A stretch of 64,000 nucleotides of DNA, taken from NCBI GenBank assembly GCA_037200885.1, contig JBBCIN010000001.1:2852001-2916000 (forward strand), given 5' to 3'. The first letter of the stretch is position 1. Every line of letters starts with the position of its first letter. Under the pieces are notes generated by a model. It saw only the letters and a list, made by a program, of their open reading frames with translations. It had not been told where the DNA came from and did no database searches. The stretch is from PMG-095 sp037200885. GTDB lineage: Bacteria > Myxococcota_A > Polyangia > Polyangiales > Polyangiaceae. The translations under genes were made by a program, and so were the position numbers. Below, piece by piece: positions 61,556-64,000 of this stretch.

Positions 61556-62836
61556 TCACCACACGCGGAGTTGCCCGCTCAACACGAGCAAGCTCATCAG
61601 GTACATCAGTCCGTCGTAGTAGCGGTTGTCGCCAGTCGGGATTGCCTGCGCCCAGACTGCGTTGACGAAAGCGGTGCGGTCCGAGCGCGAAGACGCCACC
61701 GCCAGCGCGCCATTGGCTGAAATCAGTGCCTGCGCGCGACTGGTATCGATCGGCGTGCCATCGAGCGCGAAGGTCCCGCCGTACGTGTCCGGGTTTTGCG
61801 CGAAGAAACCGAGCACGCGATCGGCCACCGCAGTTTCGTCCGCTGTCTCCGTACCCCACAGCGCGTCGAGCGCGAGGTTCAGGTGAGTGCGATACGCCTG
61901 CTGGGTGAACGTCGATGAATCGGGCACGGGTGAGCCATCGAAAAAACTGCGAATCGGCCACAAGCCCGTCGTGGCATCGGCGGCAGCGACCACGTGCGCG
62001 CGCGCGGCATCCGCGGCATCGCTCCAAAACGTGTTGCCAGTGGCCTGCGCCCAGAGCTCGTAGGCGGCCGGCATCTCCAAAGCAGAACGAGTGTAGCCTG
62101 CGGCAGCGACGGTCGGTTCTTCGCGGACCAAATGCGTCGTCGGGTCGAACGCACTGCCGACGTCCTGCATGACTCCGCCGTCGTCGATCGGTTTGACGCC
62201 GCCGTTTTCGAGCTCCTTGTTTTGCAACACATCGAGCAAAGCGAGGGCGTCGCTCGCATACGGCTGCACGGTGGTACTGTGCCAGCGGCCATCGGCGAAC
62301 ATCAGCGCGAGCACGAACTGCTGCATGCCGTAGACATCGTAACAGAACGTGCCCGCCACACCTTGCGTGCCTTCACCGCAGTACGATTTGAAATAGCCAT
62401 GCGCCGCGCCTGAATCCTGGCGCAGCCACACTTTGGAGAAGGTCCACAGCCGATCGAACACGTCCTGCTTGTCGAGCTCGACCGCGATGAGCATGGCGAG
62501 TCCCATGCCCTCGGTGCGGACGTTGCCGTGTAAGATGTCCAAAATGGCAGCCTGATCGTCGCCCCTCGGGTAGTAGATGACTTGGGTGCCCGGATCGCCG
62601 TGCAGAAATAGCTGATCGAACGCATCGCCGATCTTGTTCGAGACGTCGCTATCGCTCTTCTTCAGTAATGTACTGAAGGTGTTGGGGTAGTTGGTCGGTT
62701 TCGTCACCGCCTCGAATGTGGTGGGCAGCTCGGTGGGATCCTTGCCCAGCGAGTCGAGCGTGCCGCTACAACCGCTGAGCGCAGTCGCGAGCACCGCGCT
62801 CAGCACCATGCAACCGAGCGCGGACCGTCGTGTCAT
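61556..62836 (-). CDS. glycoside hydrolase family 8 lipoprotein
   Basis: 426 residues. Lipobox LSGC (Cys23). (Alpha/alpha)6-barrel glycosidase: VRTEGMGLAMLIAVELDKQD with catalytic acid Glu109, FDRLWTFSKVWL, YCGEGTQGVAGTFCYDVYGMQQFVLALMFA, and YYDGLMYLMSLLVLSG near the C-terminus. The spacing is close to reducing-end xylose-releasing exo-oligoxylanases and other GH8 endoglucanase, xylanase or chitosanase members. Substrate unproven. Overlaps the TPR membrane protein's stop by 4 bp, third gene of an ECF operon. Confidence 0.85.
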   Translation of the reverse strand: MTRRSALGCMVLSAVLATALSGCSGTLDSLGKDPTELPTTFEAVTKPTNYPNTFSTLLKKSDSDVSNKIGDAFDQLFLHGDPGTQVIYYPRGDDQAAILDILHGNVRTEGMGLAMLIAVELDKQDVFDRLWTFSKVWLRQDSGAAHGYFKSYCGEGTQGVAGTFCYDVYGMQQFVLALMFADGRWHSTTVQPYASDALALLDVLQNKELENGGVKPIDDGGVMQDVGSAFDPTTHLVREEPTVAAAGYTRSALEMPAAYELWAQATGNTFWSDAADAARAHVVAAADATTGLWPIRSFFDGSPVPDSSTFTQQAYRTHLNLALDALWGTETADETAVADRVLGFFAQNPDTYGGTFALDGTPIDTSRAQALISANGALAVASSRSDRTAFVNAVWAQAIPTGDNRYYDGLMYLMSLLVLSGQLRVW

Positions 62837-63582
62837 AGTCCGGCGTAGCTGCGTACCCGTGAGGCGAGCACGCTATCCGGATGACGCCGCAGGAACGCTT
62901 CCGCTCGCTTGCGCGCGGCGTCCGTTTGTCCGCTCTTGGCGAGCGCCCCGATGCGTAACACTTCGGCTTCGATCCGCAGTCGGCCGCGCGGAAAGTTGCG
63001 CGAGTAGCCATCGAGCGCGACTAGCGCTGCGCTGGGATCGGAGTGGCTCAGTGAAGTACGTGCGGCATCCAACGCGGCCAGCTCCGCGGCGAGCGGCGGG
63101 ACGGAAACTGGTCGGGGCTCGGCGCGCACGCTGCTCGCGGTGCCCGTATTGAGGGCGGCGGCCGATGGTTGGAGCTGGGCGACTGCCACCGACGCAGATG
63201 GGGCCGTTACCGACGGGGCGGTTACCAATGGGGCCGCTTCCGACGGGACCGCTGCCGATGGGGCCGGCAAAACCAGCGCCGCGCGGGCAGCTGGAGGAGG
63301 CGCGACCCGCGCGCTCGCTTGGGCGAAGTAGCGCCAAATGGGCACGGCGGCGGCACCGATCACTATCACTGCGACGGCCACTTTGGAAAAGGTAGCCTTG
63401 GTTAGTGACTTGCTGGCCGCCGCGGCAGAAGGGGCGGAAGAGGTAGCTACCGCCGTCAGCCCGAGCGCCACGAGAGTTTTCGCGCGCATCGAACTGGACG
63501 CGGTGTACGAGCGGCCCGCGTCGAGCAATGCCCGTTCGAGTTCGCTCTCCGGCATGGCGAGGAGGCGAGTCGGTTCGGTCAT
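62833..63582 (-). CDS. membrane protein with TPR-like C-terminus, candidate anti-sigma factor
   Basis: 249 residues. N-terminal cytoplasmic part about 1-65, one membrane helix (about 67-84, VAVAVIVIGAAAVPIW), a low-complexity Ala/Pro/Ser segment coded by 15-bp repeats, and C-terminal TPR-like helices (ALVALDGYSRNFPRGRLRIE, GQTDAARKRAEAFLRRHPDS). Both ends overlap neighbours by 4 bp (ATGA), so it is translationally coupled to the ECF sigma factor and the GH8 lipoprotein, as expected of an anti-sigma factor, though it lacks an obvious zinc-binding anti-sigma motif. Confidence 0.72.
   Translation of the reverse strand: MTEPTRLLAMPESELERALLDAGRSYTASSSMRAKTLVALGLTAVATSSAPSAAAASKSLTKATFSKVAVAVIVIGAAAVPIWRYFAQASARVAPPPAARAALVLPAPSAAVPSEAAPLVTAPSVTAPSASVAVAQLQPSAAALNTGTASSVRAEPRPVSVPPLAAELAALDAARTSLSHSDPSAALVALDGYSRNFPRGRLRIEAEVLRIGALAKSGQTDAARKRAEAFLRRHPDSVLASRVRSYAGL
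63200..63265. repeat. 15-bp tandem repeat inside the anti-sigma-like gene
   Basis: Four imperfect 15-bp units beginning GGGGCCGTTACCGAC, coding Ala/Pro/Ser-Val-Thr pentapeptides of the linker. Confidence 0.6.
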
Positions 63583-64000
63583 GAGCCCACCTCCGCGTGG
63601 GTCGACCCGGAAAGCGCGCGCACTCGGTCGCGGAAATCCGCGCGAGCGCGACGGAGCCGCGAAGCCACCGTGCCCTGTGGGATACGCAGTGTGGCTGCAA
63701 TTTCGGTCATGCTGAGCTCCTCCAGCTCATACAGGACGAATACGGTCCGCAGCTCGAGCGCCATCTCTGCCAGCACTTCATCGAGCAGCTCACGGGCGCG
63801 CTTTTGGTCGAGCATTTGCTCTGGCTGTAGCGGGCCTTGGATGCGTAGCTGCGCGTCCGAATCATGCACTTCACGGCGCCGCGCCAAGGTGCGCCGAGCG
63901 TGCGCGGCCATTCGCAGTGCAGTTTGTAGGAGAAAGCTCTTTTCGGCGTCCGGCCGAACGTCGTCCAGCCGATTGGCGACCGCAATGAAGGTGCGTTGCA
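63579..64000 (-). CDS. ECF sigma factor, 5' end beyond window
   Basis: The visible 140 residues contain region 2-like RTFIAVANRLDDVRPDAEKS and FLLQTALRMAAHARRTLARR, a linker, and region 4: ALELRTVFVLYELEELSMTE then IAATLRIPQGTVASRLRRARADF. Its stop overlaps the anti-sigma-like gene's start (ATGA). The N-terminal start and promoter lie to the right of the window. Confidence 0.85.
   Translation of the reverse strand, partial: QRTFIAVANRLDDVRPDAEKSFLLQTALRMAAHARRTLARRREVHDSDAQLRIQGPLQPEQMLDQKRARELLDEVLAEMALELRTVFVLYELEELSMTEIAATLRIPQGTVASRLRRARADFRDRVRALSGSTHAEVGS

Overview
The window is a gene-dense, very GC-rich chromosomal segment, most likely from a myxobacterium of the Polyangia (Sorangium/Polyangium type). 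The signs are many secreted Cys-rich or Gly/Ala/Ser-rich lipoproteins, an AgmX/PglI-type TonB-like protein, an RpoH-like sigma factor with a long acidic N-terminus, ECF sigma operons followed by FecR/TPR proteins, and bacterial ceramide-synthesis genes. Genus level is inference. Genes run on both strands in short operons with many ATGA/GTGA overlaps. I saw no rRNA, tRNA, CRISPR array, insertion sequence or prophage.

Layout. 1-6970: cut-off FGE-sulfatase-type protein, OmpA-like lipoprotein, secreted protein, solitary FliI/YscN-type ATPase, dnaJ, methyltransferase with coiled coil, lipoprotein. 7102-9044: trpE and a small unknown gene. 9285-15020: probable sphingolipid locus (NnrU-like membrane protein, CerR-like epimerase/dehydratase, bCerS-like GNAT protein, serine palmitoyltransferase) with a Cys-rich lipoprotein gene on the opposite strand inside it. 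15157-21636: truA, lipoprotein, AgmX-like protein, then rsmD, FAD oxidoreductase, purN, thiO and a membrane protein in one tight run. 21943-26110: zinc-ribbon membrane protein, small secreted protein, CBM9-type lipoprotein coupled to ffh. 26199-32396: an accessory acyl cassette (acyltransferase-3; acyl carrier protein, SDR reductase, acyl-activating ligase, alpha/beta hydrolase, iron alcohol dehydrogenase) holding a Uma2 remnant and ending against a broken alpha/beta hydrolase gene. 32617-37828: rsmI, RpoH-like sigma factor, histidine kinase/receiver hybrid, two lipoproteins. 37916-43698: CPBP protease, two hydrolases, pyruvate kinase, 3D-domain lipoprotein, truncated haemoglobin. 43897-49429: large degenerate-receiver/TPR membrane protein, inositol monophosphatase-like enzyme, YchJ-like protein, mpl. 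49543-56782: metF, an L,D-transpeptidase-like lipoprotein without its catalytic Cys, a glucosaminidase, an XRE regulator with a palindromic operator, a beta-barrel protein, a spermidine-synthase-like protein, prmC, a lipoprotein and a prepilin peptidase. 56834-64000: HExxH lipoprotein and two ECF-sigma operons, one with FecR/TPR plus an outer-membrane protein, one with a TPR membrane protein plus a GH8 glycosidase, flanking a ricin-type lectin lipoprotein.

How the genes may work together. The two most interesting units are lipid-related. Spt, bCerS and CerR candidates would make (dihydro)ceramide. The ACP and acyl-activating ligase about 15 kb away match the two other gene types (acyl carrier protein and acyl-ACP synthetase) that complete the Caulobacter ceramide pathway, although they sit in a different operon with additional reductases and a hydrolase and may instead make a separate acyl modification. 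A second theme is envelope and peptidoglycan work (mpl, glucosaminidase, pseudo-L,D-transpeptidase, 3D protein), and a third is extracytoplasmic carbohydrate sensing by ECF sigma factors.
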